A DNA stretch of 64,000 bases. Origin: Roseiarcus sp963741845. GTDB taxonomy: Bacteria > Pseudomonadota > Alphaproteobacteria > Rhizobiales > Beijerinckiaceae. Positions 1-8,903 of this stretch are shown one piece after another (the stretch's first letter is position 1; each line of letters starts with the position of its first letter). The translations under genes were made by a program, and so were the position numbers. The notes under the pieces were generated by a model. It worked only from the letters and a program-made list of their open reading frames with translations, was not told the origin of the DNA and searched no databases. The stretch spans positions 186,001-250,000 of the forward strand of contig CAVUJV010000024.1 in assembly GCA_963741845.1 (NCBI GenBank), in the 5' to 3' direction.

Positions 1-9
1 CGCAATTTC

Positions 10-19
10 TGATATTTCA
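10..19. promoter_or_regulatory. candidate operator, copy 1 (TGATATTTCA)
   Basis: The 10-mer TGATATTTCA is an imperfect palindrome (TGA-n-AT-n-TCA) about 75 bases upstream of the GntR regulator start. Its exact reverse complement recurs at 887-896, just upstream of the next gene. A shared palindrome in front of both the regulator and the first structural gene is what an autoregulated GntR operon would show. This is inference from two copies only. Confidence 0.4.
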
Positions 20-94
20 GGAGCCATATCACTTGGCCGCCTGGTCGGATCGCCTGGCCGGCGCGCGGCCGGCGGGTGGGGAGCGCGAGAGACC

Positions 95-823
95 GTGGCG
101 GTAAAGGCGGCGCCGAAAAAGCGGACTGAGACGACGCCGGCCGACAGGCCGAAATCGCTCGTCGATCAGGCCTACGAGCAGATCAAGGAGCGCATCATCG
201 CCCTGCATTTCCTGCCGGGGCAATATCTGAACGAGGCGGCGATCTGCGCCCAGCTTGGCCTTGGGCGGACGCCGGTGCATCAGGCGCTCCAGCGCCTGCA
301 TCTCGAGGGGCTGGTCGAGGTGCTCCCGCGCAAGGGAATCATCGTTCAGCCCGACAGCCTCGCGGAGATCCTCAAGATCCTCAATTCGCGCCTGACGGTC
401 GAACCGGAGCTTGCCCGCCTCGCAGCGCAACGGGCAAGGGCCGGCGAGGTCGACCGGGACAGGCTGATGAAGCTCAAGGCGATCGCGACCGCGACCGACC
501 CGAATGTCGAGCCGCCGGACCTTGCGGACTTCACCGGCAATGATCGCGGGTTTCATCGGGAGATCGGCGAACTCTCGGGCAATTCGGTGCTTGGCGACTT
601 CGCCCGCATCCTGCACGAGCGCTCCACCCGCTTCTGGTATCTGAACCTGTGGCAAACGATCGACGTCGCCTCGTCGAACCGCCAGCACCTCCAGATTGCG
701 AGAGCCATCGTCGCAGGGAAGGGGGACGAGGCGGCGGCCGCCATGCAGGCGCATATCCAGGCGCTCTGCGGGCGGCTGGAAAAGCTGAAAGCGGCCGCAG
801 CGGGCCGCTTTCCGGTCGGCTGA
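95..823 (+). CDS. GntR family transcriptional regulator (FCD type)
   Basis: This 242-residue protein is a DNA-binding regulator of the FadR/FCD branch of GntR. Residues about 24-92 form the winged helix-turn-helix, with the recognition stretch LGLGRTPVHQALQRL and the wing VEVLPRKGIIV. Residues about 100-235 form the all-helical FCD ligand domain, including FHREIGELSGN and a late histidine (MQAHIQAL) that usually helps bind metal or ligand. The start is the GTG at 95, preceded by a purine-rich GGTGGGGAG. It opens the plus-strand cluster and probably controls it in response to a pathway acid, as FCD proteins commonly bind carboxylates. The ligand is unknown. Confidence 0.9.
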   Translation: MAVKAAPKKRTETTPADRPKSLVDQAYEQIKERIIALHFLPGQYLNEAAICAQLGLGRTPVHQALQRLHLEGLVEVLPRKGIIVQPDSLAEILKILNSRLTVEPELARLAAQRARAGEVDRDRLMKLKAIATATDPNVEPPDLADFTGNDRGFHREIGELSGNSVLGDFARILHERSTRFWYLNLWQTIDVASSNRQHLQIARAIVAGKGDEAAAAMQAHIQALCGRLEKLKAAAAGRFPVG

Positions 824-886
824 AATCCTGGCGCGACCTCCGCCCGCGATTGCGCGTCGGCGGTCCCGCTTGCTTTCCGTATCAGG

Positions 887-896
887 TGAAATATCA
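887..896. promoter_or_regulatory. candidate operator, copy 2 (TGAAATATCA)
   Basis: This is the exact reverse complement of the motif at 10-19. It lies in the 106-base gap between the GntR gene and the cupin gene, 33 bases before the ATG at 930. The overlapping stretch 891-907 is also roughly symmetric (CAT-3-ATG with AT flanks). It probably marks the regulator's binding site at the start of the catabolic genes. Confidence 0.4.
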
Positions 897-929
897 TGTG
901 ATGCAATCCATGATGTCCGGACGCCGCCG

Positions 930-1343
930 ATGACCGACAAGACGCCGCCGACCCCGCCGGGGATGCCCTCCCTCGACGAGATCCTGATCCAGACGGCGGA
1001 CATGCCCTGGCGGGCGAAGTCGCTCGCCGGCGTTCACGAGAAAATGCTCTGGCGCAACGAGGAGACGGGCGCTTCGATCGCGCTGATCCGCTTCGAGAAG
1101 GGCGCGAGCATCCCGACCCCGCATCGGCATGCGTCGAACCAGTTCATGTTCTGCCTGCAGGGCTGGTACGAATATACGAAGACCGGCGTGACGCTCAGGG
1201 CCGGCTCCTTCTATTGCAATCCGAAGGGCAACGTGCACGGGCCGACGCTCGCGCATGAAGAAACCGTCGTCGTTGAAATGTACGACGGCCCGCATTATCC
1301 CGAGCGCCCCTCCTGGTACGACAATGACGAGGACGCCCGATAG
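930..1343 (+). CDS. cupin domain protein
   Basis: This 137-residue single-domain cupin carries the metal-binding first motif PHRHASNQFMFCLQGW and a second motif with NPKGNVHGP. The layout resembles small dioxygenase-like cupins of the 2,4'-dihydroxyacetophenone dioxygenase type, but activity cannot be read from the sequence. Gentisate or homogentisate dioxygenases are much longer, so those are unlikely. The ATG at 930 is preferred over an in-frame TTG at 870, because translation from the TTG adds 20 residues that look like intergenic sequence. The gene is first in the run of catabolic genes behind the GntR regulator, and its end overlaps the start of the next frame. Confidence 0.8.
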   Translation: MTDKTPPTPPGMPSLDEILIQTADMPWRAKSLAGVHEKMLWRNEETGASIALIRFEKGASIPTPHRHASNQFMFCLQGWYEYTKTGVTLRAGSFYCNPKGNVHGPTLAHEETVVVEMYDGPHYPERPSWYDNDEDAR

Positions 1344-2426
1344 CTTGAGCCGCGCCGAGGGCGGCGTCTCCGCCGCGGCGCTCGCCGCGGCGGCCGCCGC
1401 GATCTTCGTCGCCGCCGGCGTTCGCGCCGAGCGACGCGGCGCTGGTGGCGGGCGACCTCGTCGCCGCAGACGTCGAGGGCGTCGCGTCGCACGGGGTGAC
1501 GCTTGTTCCGATGTATGTCGACCGGCTGCTCGCGGGCTCCGTCTCGAAGAGCCTCGGCGGGCGAGGTGGTCTCCGATCGCGAGGCGGCCGTGGTGATCGA
1601 CGCGAAGGATGCGCTCGGCCAGCTCACGGCGCGTCAGGCGGTTTCGCTCGCGGTCGAGCGCGCGAAGCGATTCGGGCTCGCGGCGGTCGCGGTGCGCAAC
1701 GCGTTCCACTTCGGCGCGGCGGGCCGCTATGCGCGGATGATGGCGGATCAGGGCTGCGTCGGAATCGTGATGGCCAACACGCGGCCCCTGATGCCCGCGC
1801 CCGGCGGCGCCGAGCCGCTGACGGGCAACAATCCGCTCGCTATCGCGGCGCCGAGCGACGCGGCTTTCGCGCCCGAAATCGACATGGCGCTCAGCGCCGT
1901 CGCAATGGGCAAGATCCGCAATGCGGCGGCGGCTGGCGAGACCATTCCCGAAGGCTGGGCGGCCGACCGGACAGGCGCTCCGACCACCGATCCGAAGGCT
2001 GCGATCGAGGGCATGCTTCTGCCAGCGGCGGGGCCCAAGGGCTATGGCCTCGCCTTCCTGATCGACCTCTTGTGCGGCGGCCTCTCGGGCGGCGCGATCG
2101 GCGCCGAGGTCACGCCCCTTTATGGCGATCCCGCGCGCCCCTATCGCTGCTCCAGCCTCTTCCTCGCCATCGACGTCGCCCATTTCGCGCCGCCCGACGC
2201 CTTTGCGGCGCGTTCCGGCGCGGAGCTCACGCGCGTCGCCTCGTCGCGCCGCGCGCCGGGCGTCGCGCGCGTCTATGCGCCGGGCGAACTCGCTTACGCC
2301 GCGCGCGAGGCGGCGCAGGGCCGCTGCCATGTTCCCGCCGCCGCGCTCAAGAGCCTCGTCGAAACGGGATTGAAGCTCGGCGTCGATGTCGCTCCGCTTC
2401 TCTCAGATGAAAGCCTCTCGCCATGA
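1324..2426 (+). CDS. malate/L-lactate dehydrogenase family oxidoreductase, frameshifted
   Basis: This is an NAD(P)-dependent dehydrogenase of the type-2 Ldh/Mdh family, which oxidises 2-hydroxy acids or reduces 2-oxo acids and cyclic imines. Conserved blocks appear in three successive frames: an Ala-rich N-terminus from 1324, HGVTLVPMYVDRLLAG around 1490-1540, then VRNAFHFGAAGRYARMM, MPAPGGAEPLTGNNPLAIA and GPKGYGLAFLIDLLCGG in the frame ending at 2426. Joining them needs frameshifts near 1430 and 1558 and gives about 367 residues, slightly above the usual 330-350. The protein is otherwise well conserved, so sequencing indels are more likely than decay, but a real pseudogene is not excluded. 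Its stop overlaps the RidA start (ATGA). Confidence 0.75.
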
Positions 2427-2821
2427 AGACGCAGATTACGAGCGACCGGCTCGCGAAGCCCAACGGCCATTTCTCGCAGGCCACGACCATCGAAGCGCGG
2501 GGAAAGCTCGTCTTCATCTCGGGCATGACGGCGCGCCGTTCCGATGGCTCGATCGCCGGGATCGGCGACATCGAGGCGCAGACCCGTCAGGTGTGCGAGA
2601 ACCTCAAGGCGGCGGCCGAGGCGGCGGGCGGCTCGCTCGACGACGTCGTGCGGGTCGACGTCTATGTCCGCAACATCGAGCATTTCCCGATCATCCATAA
2701 GGTGCGGCAGGAGTATTTCCGGCCGCCCGCGCCGGCCTCCACGATGGTCGAGGTGTCCAAGATGGTGTCGCCGGATTATCTCATCGAGATCAGCGCCATC
2801 GCCGTGCTGCCGAACGGGTGA
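2423..2821 (+). CDS. RidA/YjgF/UK114 family protein
   Basis: This 132-residue Rid protein belongs to a family of trimeric enamine/imine deaminases, which in catabolic operons include 2-aminomuconate deaminase. The fold signature runs from FISGMTARRSDGSI through VRVDVYVRNIEHF to LIEISAIAVLPNG. The arginine that RidA proper uses to hold the carboxylate (the PARS motif) is replaced: the local sequence is APASTMVEV, with Ser at that position. It therefore belongs with the Rid4-Rid7-like subgroups and its substrate is open. The start overlaps the dehydrogenase stop by four bases, indicating translational coupling. In context it may deaminate an amino-substituted ring-cleavage product. Confidence 0.87.
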   Translation: MKTQITSDRLAKPNGHFSQATTIEARGKLVFISGMTARRSDGSIAGIGDIEAQTRQVCENLKAAAEAAGGSLDDVVRVDVYVRNIEHFPIIHKVRQEYFRPPAPASTMVEVSKMVSPDYLIEISAIAVLPNG

Positions 2822-2826
2822 GACCC

Positions 2827-3735
2827 ATGCGCCTCGCAACTGTCAGATTCGCCGGCGCCGCTCGCGTCGGCCTCGTCGAAGGCGAAGCCGTTCGCCTGCT
2901 GCCGGCCGACGAAGGCGACATGGTCGCGCTGATCGGGCGCGGCCGTCCGGCCATCGAAGCGCTCGCCCGGCGCGCGGGGCTCGAAACCGCGCCGCTCTCT
3001 TCGGTCGCGCTGATGTCGCCGCTCCAGCGCTTCCGCCGCGACGTGCTCTGCACCGGCTGGAACTACTGGGACCATTTCGAGGAAGGGCGGAAGCAGCCGG
3101 AAAGGCGGAACATCGAGCGGCCCCAGGCGCCCGTCTTCTTCACCAAGAGCCCGAGCGCCATCGTCGGCCCGCGCGACCCGGTCGGCCTCGACGCCCATAT
3201 CTCCGCGAAATGGGATTACGAGGCCGAGCTTGCGCTGGTGATCGGCAAGCGCTGCCGCAGCGTGTCGAAGGCCGAGGCGCTCGATTGCGTCTTCGGCTAC
3301 CTGCTCGCCAACGACGTTTCTGCGCGCGACCTGCAACGCCGCCACGGCGGGCAATGGCTCAAGGGCAAGAGCATCGACGGCACGACGCCGCTCGGCCCCT
3401 GGATCGTCACGCCGGACGAACTCGACTTGCCCGAGACGCGGCTCGAAATGCGCCTCAACGGCGAAGCGATGCAGAGCGCGCTCCTGAAGCAGATGGCCTT
3501 TCCGGTCGCGGAGCTGATTGCCGAACTCTCCTTCGGCATGACGCTCGAACCGGGCGACGTGCTGCTCACCGGCACGCCGTCCGGCGTCGGCAATGCGCGG
3601 GAGCCGCCCGTCTATCTGAAGCCGGGCGACGAAATGGTCGTCTCCGCCACGGGTCTCGGCGAGTTGCGCAATTCCGTCGTCGCGGCGGACCTGCACGGGA
3701 GCACGGACCTGCCTTCGATGAGCGCAACCTCATGA
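2827..3735 (+). CDS. fumarylacetoacetate hydrolase (FAH) family protein
   Basis: This 302-residue protein belongs to the FAH superfamily, whose members hydrolyse, hydrate or decarboxylate ring-cleavage products such as fumarylpyruvate, oxalocrotonate or 2-oxopent-4-enoate. Residues about 85-295 hold the catalytic fold. Visible are the metal-binding acidic pair in DYEAELALVIGKRC, NDVSARDLQRRHGG, KSIDGTTPLGPWIVT and LTGTPSGVG. The ATG at 2827 is preferred to the in-frame GTG at 2818, because the latter overlaps the RidA stop and adds only three residues. The gene ends in an ATGA overlap with the SDR gene. The substrate is probably a dicarboxylic 2-oxo acid made by the neighbouring oxygenases; this is inference. 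Confidence 0.87.
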   Translation: MRLATVRFAGAARVGLVEGEAVRLLPADEGDMVALIGRGRPAIEALARRAGLETAPLSSVALMSPLQRFRRDVLCTGWNYWDHFEEGRKQPERRNIERPQAPVFFTKSPSAIVGPRDPVGLDAHISAKWDYEAELALVIGKRCRSVSKAEALDCVFGYLLANDVSARDLQRRHGGQWLKGKSIDGTTPLGPWIVTPDELDLPETRLEMRLNGEAMQSALLKQMAFPVAELIAELSFGMTLEPGDVLLTGTPSGVGNAREPPVYLKPGDEMVVSATGLGELRNSVVAADLHGSTDLPSMSATS

Positions 3736-4472
3736 AAGCGCGCTTCGACGCCTCGGGCGACGTGATCGTCATTACCGGCGGCGCGAACGGCATCGGCCGG
3801 GCGCTGGCGCTCGCGGCTTCCGCTGCCGGCGCGCGCGTCGTCGTCTGCGACACGGACGAGCCCGCTCTCGCAAGCCTGAAGGCGCAGGCGCCGGAGATCG
3901 AGGGCCGCCGCCTCGACGTGAGCGACCGCGACGCGGTGACGGCCTGTTTCGCTGAGATCGCCAAGACGATCGGCCCGGTGGACGGCCTTGTCTGCGCCGC
4001 CGCCATCCAGCCGCGGACGCTGATCGCCGCGATGGACCCGAAGGAATGGGAGCGCGTCGTCGCCGTCAATCTCAACGGCGTGATGTGGTGCTATCAGGCG
4101 GTGATCGCCTCGATGATCGCGCGCCGCAAGGGCGCGGTCGTCGCCTTCTCGTCGGGCCTTGCGCATCAGGGCTGGCCGAAGGCCTCCGCCTATGCCGCCA
4201 CCAAGGCGGCGCTCGGCGCCTGGGTCAAGAGCGCGGCCAAGGAAGTCGCCGAGCATCGGGTGCGCGTCAACCTGATCGCGCCGGGCGTCATCGACACGCC
4301 GCAATATCGCGCCGCCAACGCGGGCGTGGACGACGCAAGCTGGAAGTCCTCGCTTGGCGTCGGCCAGCCGGAAGACGTGGTCGGGCCGCTGATGTTCCTT
4401 CTGTCCGACGCCGCCACCATGACCGCCTCCGTGCTCAGCCGCGACATGGCTTATGCGCGTGACGGGACCTGA
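3732..4472 (+). CDS. SDR family NAD(P)-dependent oxidoreductase
   Basis: This is a 246-residue classical short-chain dehydrogenase/reductase. It shows the nucleotide-binding glycine motif TGGANGIGRA near the N-terminus, an Asp in VVCDTDEP after strand 2 that suggests NAD preference, the catalytic serine in FSSGLAHQG and the YAATK catalytic pair. The start ATG overlaps the FAH stop (ATGA). It likely oxidises or reduces an alcohol/ketone intermediate of the same pathway. Eighteen bases separate it from the monooxygenase gene, so the run is probably one operon. Confidence 0.88.
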   Translation: MKARFDASGDVIVITGGANGIGRALALAASAAGARVVVCDTDEPALASLKAQAPEIEGRRLDVSDRDAVTACFAEIAKTIGPVDGLVCAAAIQPRTLIAAMDPKEWERVVAVNLNGVMWCYQAVIASMIARRKGAVVAFSSGLAHQGWPKASAYAATKAALGAWVKSAAKEVAEHRVRVNLIAPGVIDTPQYRAANAGVDDASWKSSLGVGQPEDVVGPLMFLLSDAATMTASVLSRDMAYARDGT

Positions 4473-4489
4473 GCGGAGCGCGCCCTGAC

Positions 4490-6044
4490 ATGAAGCCCGT
4501 GCTTGTCGTCGGAGCCGGCCCGGTGGGCCTGATGATGGCGCTGGCGCTGAAGTTCTATGGCGTGGACTTTCGCCTGTTCGAGGAGGACGGCGCCTTCTCC
4601 AGCGACACCAAGGCGGGAACGATCCTCACCCGCACCATCGAGGCCTTTCGCCGCTATGGCGTCGACCGCGCGGTGCTCTCGAAGGCGCTGAGACTCGACG
4701 AGATCGGCGAGATCGAGCGGGCGACCAACGCGCGCCGCGCCTCTGTGCTCACGGAGACGCTGTTCGACGAGACGCGGTTTCCCTTCGTCATCAACATGCC
4801 GCAGCATCATCTCGAGCCGATCCTCGCGGAGAGGCTCGCCGGACGACGCGCCCGGCGTCGTCAACCTTCGGCACAAGCTCCTCTCCTTCGAGCAGACCGG
4901 GTCGGGCGTCACGGCGCGGTTCGAGACGCCCGAGGGCGTGCGCGAGGTCGAAGGGTCGTACCTCATCGCCTGCGACGGCGGGCGCAGCGCGGTGCGCGGC
5001 CAGCTTGGCGTTGCGGTCGAGGGAAACTCGCTCGACGTGCGCTACATGCTGGTGGACGTGAAGGTCGATCTCGATACGTCGAACCCGCGCGATTATCCCT
5101 ACCTCGCCTATTTCGCCGATCCGCAGGAATGGATGATCCTCGTGCGCCAGCCGCATTGCTGGCGCTTCCTGTTCCCGCTCCAGCCCGGCGCGGACGAGGC
5201 GGCGCCGGCCGAGCTCGAAAGCAAGGTGCGCCATTTCATCGGCGAAGTGAGCGCGCTCGAAGTGCTCAACACCATCACGTATCGCGTCCATCATCGCATC
5301 GCCTCGACCTGGCGCGCAGGACGCGTCTTCCTGGCCGGCGACGCGGCGCATCTCATCACGCCGATGTGGGCGCTCGGGCTCAACACCGGCGTGCTCGACG
5401 CGATCAATCTGCCCTGGCGCCTCGCCTGGGTGCTGCGCGGCTGGGCCAGCGAGAGCCTGCTCGACGGCTACGAGCGTGAGCAGCGCCCGCTCGCGGCGCA
5501 TGGCTCCGGCGAGATGGCGGAGGCTGCGCGCAAGCGCATGGGCGGCGAGACCGCGGACGGGCGCGCCATGTCGGGGTCCGACTGGGCCAACGCCATGACG
5601 CGCTCGATGCTCGGCGTGAGCCTCGACGTCGATGGGCAGGGACGCTGGTCGATCGTCAAGACGGCGCGCGATTCGGTCCGCGTCGGCGACCGCGCGCCCG
5701 ACATGCCGCTCTTCGACGGGGCCGGAGGCCGCGTCTATCTGCACGACCTCTGCGACGACAGTTTCGTCGCGCTCTATTTCACCGACGTGCGCCGCCGCCC
5801 GACGCTTCCGCCGGACGATCTGCCGGGTCTCAAGCACTATGTCGTGTCGCGCTGGGACGCCCCGCTCGATTCAGGCCTGCGGGACCGCGCCCTGCTGGAC
5901 GTGGGGAACCGCGTGCGCGACCGCTTCGGCGGCGCCGACGGCATCGTCGTGCTGCTGAGGCCGGACGATCATGTCGCCGCCATCCTGCCCATCGCGCCCG
6001 GCGCCGTGCGCAACCTCTATGAGAGGATCAGGGGGCTCGCATGA
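4490..6044 (+). CDS. FAD-dependent aromatic monooxygenase (MhpA-like), frameshifted
   Basis: This is a class A flavoprotein hydroxylase related to 3-(3-hydroxyphenyl)propionate hydroxylases, which insert one oxygen into an aromatic ring using NAD(P)H. The first frame gives the Rossmann start VLVVGAGPVGLMMALALK. The second frame (joined near 4841) gives ACDGGRSAVRGQL and the FAD ribityl motif LAGDAAHLITPMWALGLNTG. The last 150 residues look like the thioredoxin-like C-terminal domain seen in this subfamily. Joined length is about 517 residues, normal for the group. A single frameshift in an otherwise intact enzyme suggests a consensus error. The stop overlaps the amidohydrolase start. It is the only ring-hydroxylating enzyme of the plus-strand cluster. 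Confidence 0.82.
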
Positions 6045-7040
6045 CCTCCGCGCCGCCAGAGCCCATTCTGCTCGACGTACACGCGCATCTCGCGCCGGTC
6101 CTGCCCGAGCGGCTCGCGGCCTTCGAGGGCGTCTCGTGGGACCCGGCGGGGCGCACGCTGCGAGTGGACGGCCATACGGTCGGCGTGAAGGCCCTGTTCG
6201 CGCCCGAGGCGCTGCGCGGCTGGATGGCGGAGCAGGGCGTCGCGCACGCATGGATCTCGGCGCCTCCGCCGCTCTACCGGCAGCACCTGAACGGCGCGGA
6301 GGCGCGCGCGTGGTGCGATTATCTCAACGAGGGTCTGCGGGCGATCGCCGCCGAGTCGGATGGCGCCTTCACGGCGCTCCTGCATCTTCCGACCCAGGCG
6401 CCCGCCGAGGCCGCGGCGATCGTGGAAAGCGCCAGCGCGCGCGGCGATGCGCTCTTCTCCATGCCGACCGGAACCGGCGACGAGCGCACATTGAGCGACG
6501 CCGAATTCGCGCCGCTTATGGCGCGCCCTCGATGCGGCGCACGCCTTTGTCTTCTTCCATCCCGGCGAATGCGCGGATGGACGTCTGCAATCCTTCTATC
6601 TCGGCAATCTGCTCGGCAATCCTTATGAAAGCGCGGTCGCGATCGCGCATCTCGTTTTTTCCGGCGTGCTCGAGCGTCACCCGAATATCACGCCCTGCTT
6701 CGCGCATGGCGGCGGGCTGACGGCGATGGCGGCGGGACGCTGGGAGCGCGGCTACGCCACGGCGCGGCCCGGAGTCGATGCGAGCCTCGCGGCGCCGGCA
6801 GAGCTTCTCAAGCGCATCCATGTCGATTGCATCTGCCACAGCGAAGCGGCGGCGGAGCTTGCGGAGCAGACTTTCGGCGAGGGCCATGTCGTGTTCGGCT
6901 CCGACTGGCCCTTTCCCATGGGCCTCCCCGAGCCGCACCGGCAGTTGGCTGGCTTCGCGCCGGAGCGCCGCAGGCGTTATCTGGCGGACAACCCGGCGCG
7001 CCTGCTGGCGCGCTTCGGCGATCAAGGACGACGCGCATGA
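6041..7040 (+). CDS. amidohydrolase family protein (ACMSD-like), frameshifted
   Basis: This TIM-barrel metal-dependent enzyme belongs to the amidohydrolase-2 group, which contains 2-amino-3-carboxymuconate semialdehyde decarboxylase (ACMSD) and related non-oxidative decarboxylases and hydrolases. The N-terminal metal motif is LLDVHAHLAP. The second frame, joined near 6528, gives FVFFHPGECADGR, a conserved His in CFAHGGG and the catalytic Asp in FGSDWPFPMG. Joined length is about 333 residues, matching ACMSD. It starts within the monooxygenase stop (ATGA) and ends within the cupin start. In context it would decarboxylate or hydrolyse a hydroxylated or cleaved aromatic acid. Confidence 0.8.
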
Positions 7041-7369
7041 GCGAGACCGGCATGCCGGAGGGCACGATCCTCGGCGCAATCGGCGACAGGATCGTCTTCG
7101 AGAACGAGACGATCCGCGTCTGGGGCCTCACGCTCGCGCCGGGCGGCGTGCAGCCATGGCACCAGCATCATCTACCCTATCTCGTCGTGCCGCTGACGCC
7201 CGGCGACAACATCATGCGTTTTGCCGATGGCCGCACCCGCGCCACGAAGGAGACGCCGGGCGAAGCGATGTGGCGCGAACCGGGCATTCCGCACGAACTC
7301 ACGAATGCAGGGTCCGGCGTTTATTCGAACCTGCTGATCGAGTTCAAGCAGGTCGCGGCGAAGAGTTGA
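7037..7369 (+). CDS. small cupin domain protein
   Basis: This is a 110-residue single-cupin protein. The metal-binding motif is WHQHHLPYLVVPL and the second motif includes REPGIPHELTNAG. The ATG at 7037 overlaps the amidohydrolase stop, which fixes the start; the longer upstream reading in this frame lies inside the neighbouring gene. It is the last gene of the plus-strand run, 72 bases before the convergent minus-strand cluster. Its role is unknown. Small cupins of this size act as isomerases, lyases, dioxygenases or sensors. Confidence 0.8.
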   Translation: MSETGMPEGTILGAIGDRIVFENETIRVWGLTLAPGGVQPWHQHHLPYLVVPLTPGDNIMRFADGRTRATKETPGEAMWREPGIPHELTNAGSGVYSNLLIEFKQVAAKS

Positions 7370-7404
7370 AGGCGGGAGGCGGCGCGGACTCGTCCCCGCG
7401 CTGA

Positions 7405-7419
7405 CGCGCCTTCGGCGCG
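7405..7419. terminator. weak hairpin between convergent clusters
   Basis: A 6-bp GC stem (CGCGCC / GGCGCG) with a 3-base loop lies in the 72-base gap between the two convergent gene runs. There is no T tract on either strand, so it is at best part of a termination region. Confidence 0.25.
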
Positions 7420-7441
7420 GGCGGTGAAAGCCGCTCGCGCC

Positions 7442-8890
7442 TCACGACCATTCGGGCGCCGTCATCCGGCGTTTCCTGTCCGGCGTCAGCATGACGCCGG
7501 GCTTGTCGAGGTCGAGCTTGTCCCAGAGCTGGCAGGTGACGACCTTGTGCTTCTGGTCCAGGGCTTCGCAATAATTGGAAAACTCGCAGACGCGCACCTC
7601 GTCGCCGCGCCCGAGCCGGAGCTTCAGCGTCCAGTCCGGATCGGCGAGCGATTGCCGCGCGGCGGCGACGATGTCGCAGACGCCCCCGGCGAGCCAGCGC
7701 TCGGCCATCTCGAAATTGTGCACGCCGCCCGCGCAGACGACCGGCGTTGAGAAGCCGGCCTCGCGCACCGCGTCGCGGATCGCCTGCGTGGCTGCGGCGT
7801 TGCGGCCGAACGGTCCGCGCGCGTCGGAGATGAATTGCGGCATGCACTCGTAGCCGCTCGGGCCGGTATAGGGGTAGGCCGCGGCGTTGACGGCGGGGCG
7901 CGCGGCGTCGTCGAACTTGCCGCCGCGCGAGGTCGAGAGGAAGTCCATGCCCGCACGCGCGAAAGCCGCGCCAATCGCAGGCGTATCGTCGAGCGTATTG
8001 CCGCCCTCGATGCATTCCTCGGCGAGATAGCGGCAGCCGACCACGAAATCGTCGGCCACGGCGCCGCGCACGGCGCGAAAAACTTCGAGCGGCAGGCGCA
8101 GGCGATTTTCGAGCGGGCCGCCATAGCCGTCCTCGCGCGTATTCGTGCGCGAGAGAAACGACGCCATCGTATAGGCGTGCGCGTAATGCAGCTCGACGCC
8201 GTCGAAACCCGCGGCTTCCGCGCGCTTCGCGGCGTCCGCGAAGAGCGACGGCAGCGCCTTCGGCAGGTCGCGCACATGCGGCAGATCCATGTCCGTCACG
8301 CGCTCGCGATAGCCCTGCGTCAGCGATTCGAAATCGCGCGCGCTCAAGGCCTGCTTCCAGCCCGCTTCGCCGAGGGCGAAGAGGCGCCGGCGGACCTCCG
8401 ATTCCGAAGCATCTTCGCCGTGGACGGCGCGCCGATGGGCGTCCGTCACCGTCAGGAAGCGCTCGAAGAACTTCGCCGGATCGGGCCTCCGGCGGATGGC
8501 GAGGAAGTCGATGAGCTGGATGAAGAGCCGCGTGCGCCCGCCGCTCGCGCGCTTTACGGCCTCCACGAGCCGGCTCAGGCCCTCGACATAGCGATCGTGT
8601 CCGATGCGCAGGAGCGGCCCGCTCGGCACGTCGCGAATCCCGGTCGCCTCGATCACGATGGCGCCGGGGCGCCCGCGCGCGAAGCGCTCGTACCACGCGA
8701 CGACCGCGTCGGAGACGAAGCCGTCCTCGGTCGCGCGCCAAGGCACCATGGCTGGAACCCACGTGCGCTGTTCGAGGAGAAGCCGGCCCTCGGCGAGCGG
8801 CGAAAAGAGACGCGAGCGCTCGGCCTCCTCGCGCGTCGGCACACGCCCGATATCGGCTTCGTAGCGGATGCGTTCCGCCGGGCGCCACAT
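7442..8890 (-). CDS. NADH:flavin oxidoreductase, Old Yellow Enzyme family
   Basis: This 482-residue protein is an FMN-binding TIM-barrel oxidoreductase that reduces activated C=C bonds. It shows the substrate/FMN signature ELHYAHAYTMASFLSR followed by NTREDGYGGPLENRLRL, and a late FMN-phosphate region AGGVHNFEMAERWLAGG. The C-terminal tail has three cysteines (VCEFSNYC and VVTCQLW), fewer than the four that bind 4Fe-4S in 2,4-dienoyl-CoA reductases, and there is no C-terminal FAD/NAD domain. It is the last gene of the minus-strand CoA-thioester cluster, 13 bases after the RidA gene. It may reduce a dearomatised intermediate, but the substrate is not readable. Confidence 0.85.
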   Translation of the reverse strand: MWRPAERIRYEADIGRVPTREEAERSRLFSPLAEGRLLLEQRTWVPAMVPWRATEDGFVSDAVVAWYERFARGRPGAIVIEATGIRDVPSGPLLRIGHDRYVEGLSRLVEAVKRASGGRTRLFIQLIDFLAIRRRPDPAKFFERFLTVTDAHRRAVHGEDASESEVRRRLFALGEAGWKQALSARDFESLTQGYRERVTDMDLPHVRDLPKALPSLFADAAKRAEAAGFDGVELHYAHAYTMASFLSRTNTREDGYGGPLENRLRLPLEVFRAVRGAVADDFVVGCRYLAEECIEGGNTLDDTPAIGAAFARAGMDFLSTSRGGKFDDAARPAVNAAAYPYTGPSGYECMPQFISDARGPFGRNAAATQAIRDAVREAGFSTPVVCAGGVHNFEMAERWLAGGVCDIVAAARQSLADPDWTLKLRLGRGDEVRVCEFSNYCEALDQKHKVVTCQLWDKLDLDKPGVMLTPDRKRRMTAPEWS

Positions 8891-8903
8891 GGCCTTCTCG
8901 CTC

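Noticed and set aside
1..27. Start of a divergent minus-strand gene (reading MAPEISEIA off the left edge)
   Set aside because: Only nine codons are visible and the ribosome-binding site is weak, so it cannot be supported.
29..2330. Long open frames on the strand opposite the GntR, cupin and dehydrogenase genes
   Set aside because: Arg-rich, low-complexity translations without recognisable domains. They are typical shadow frames in GC-rich DNA, as are similar frames across the window.
1324..2426. Genuine pseudogene of the Ldh-type dehydrogenase
   Set aside because: Two frameshifts but no loss of conserved motifs, in a window where many intact-looking genes show the same defect. Sequencing error is the simpler reading.
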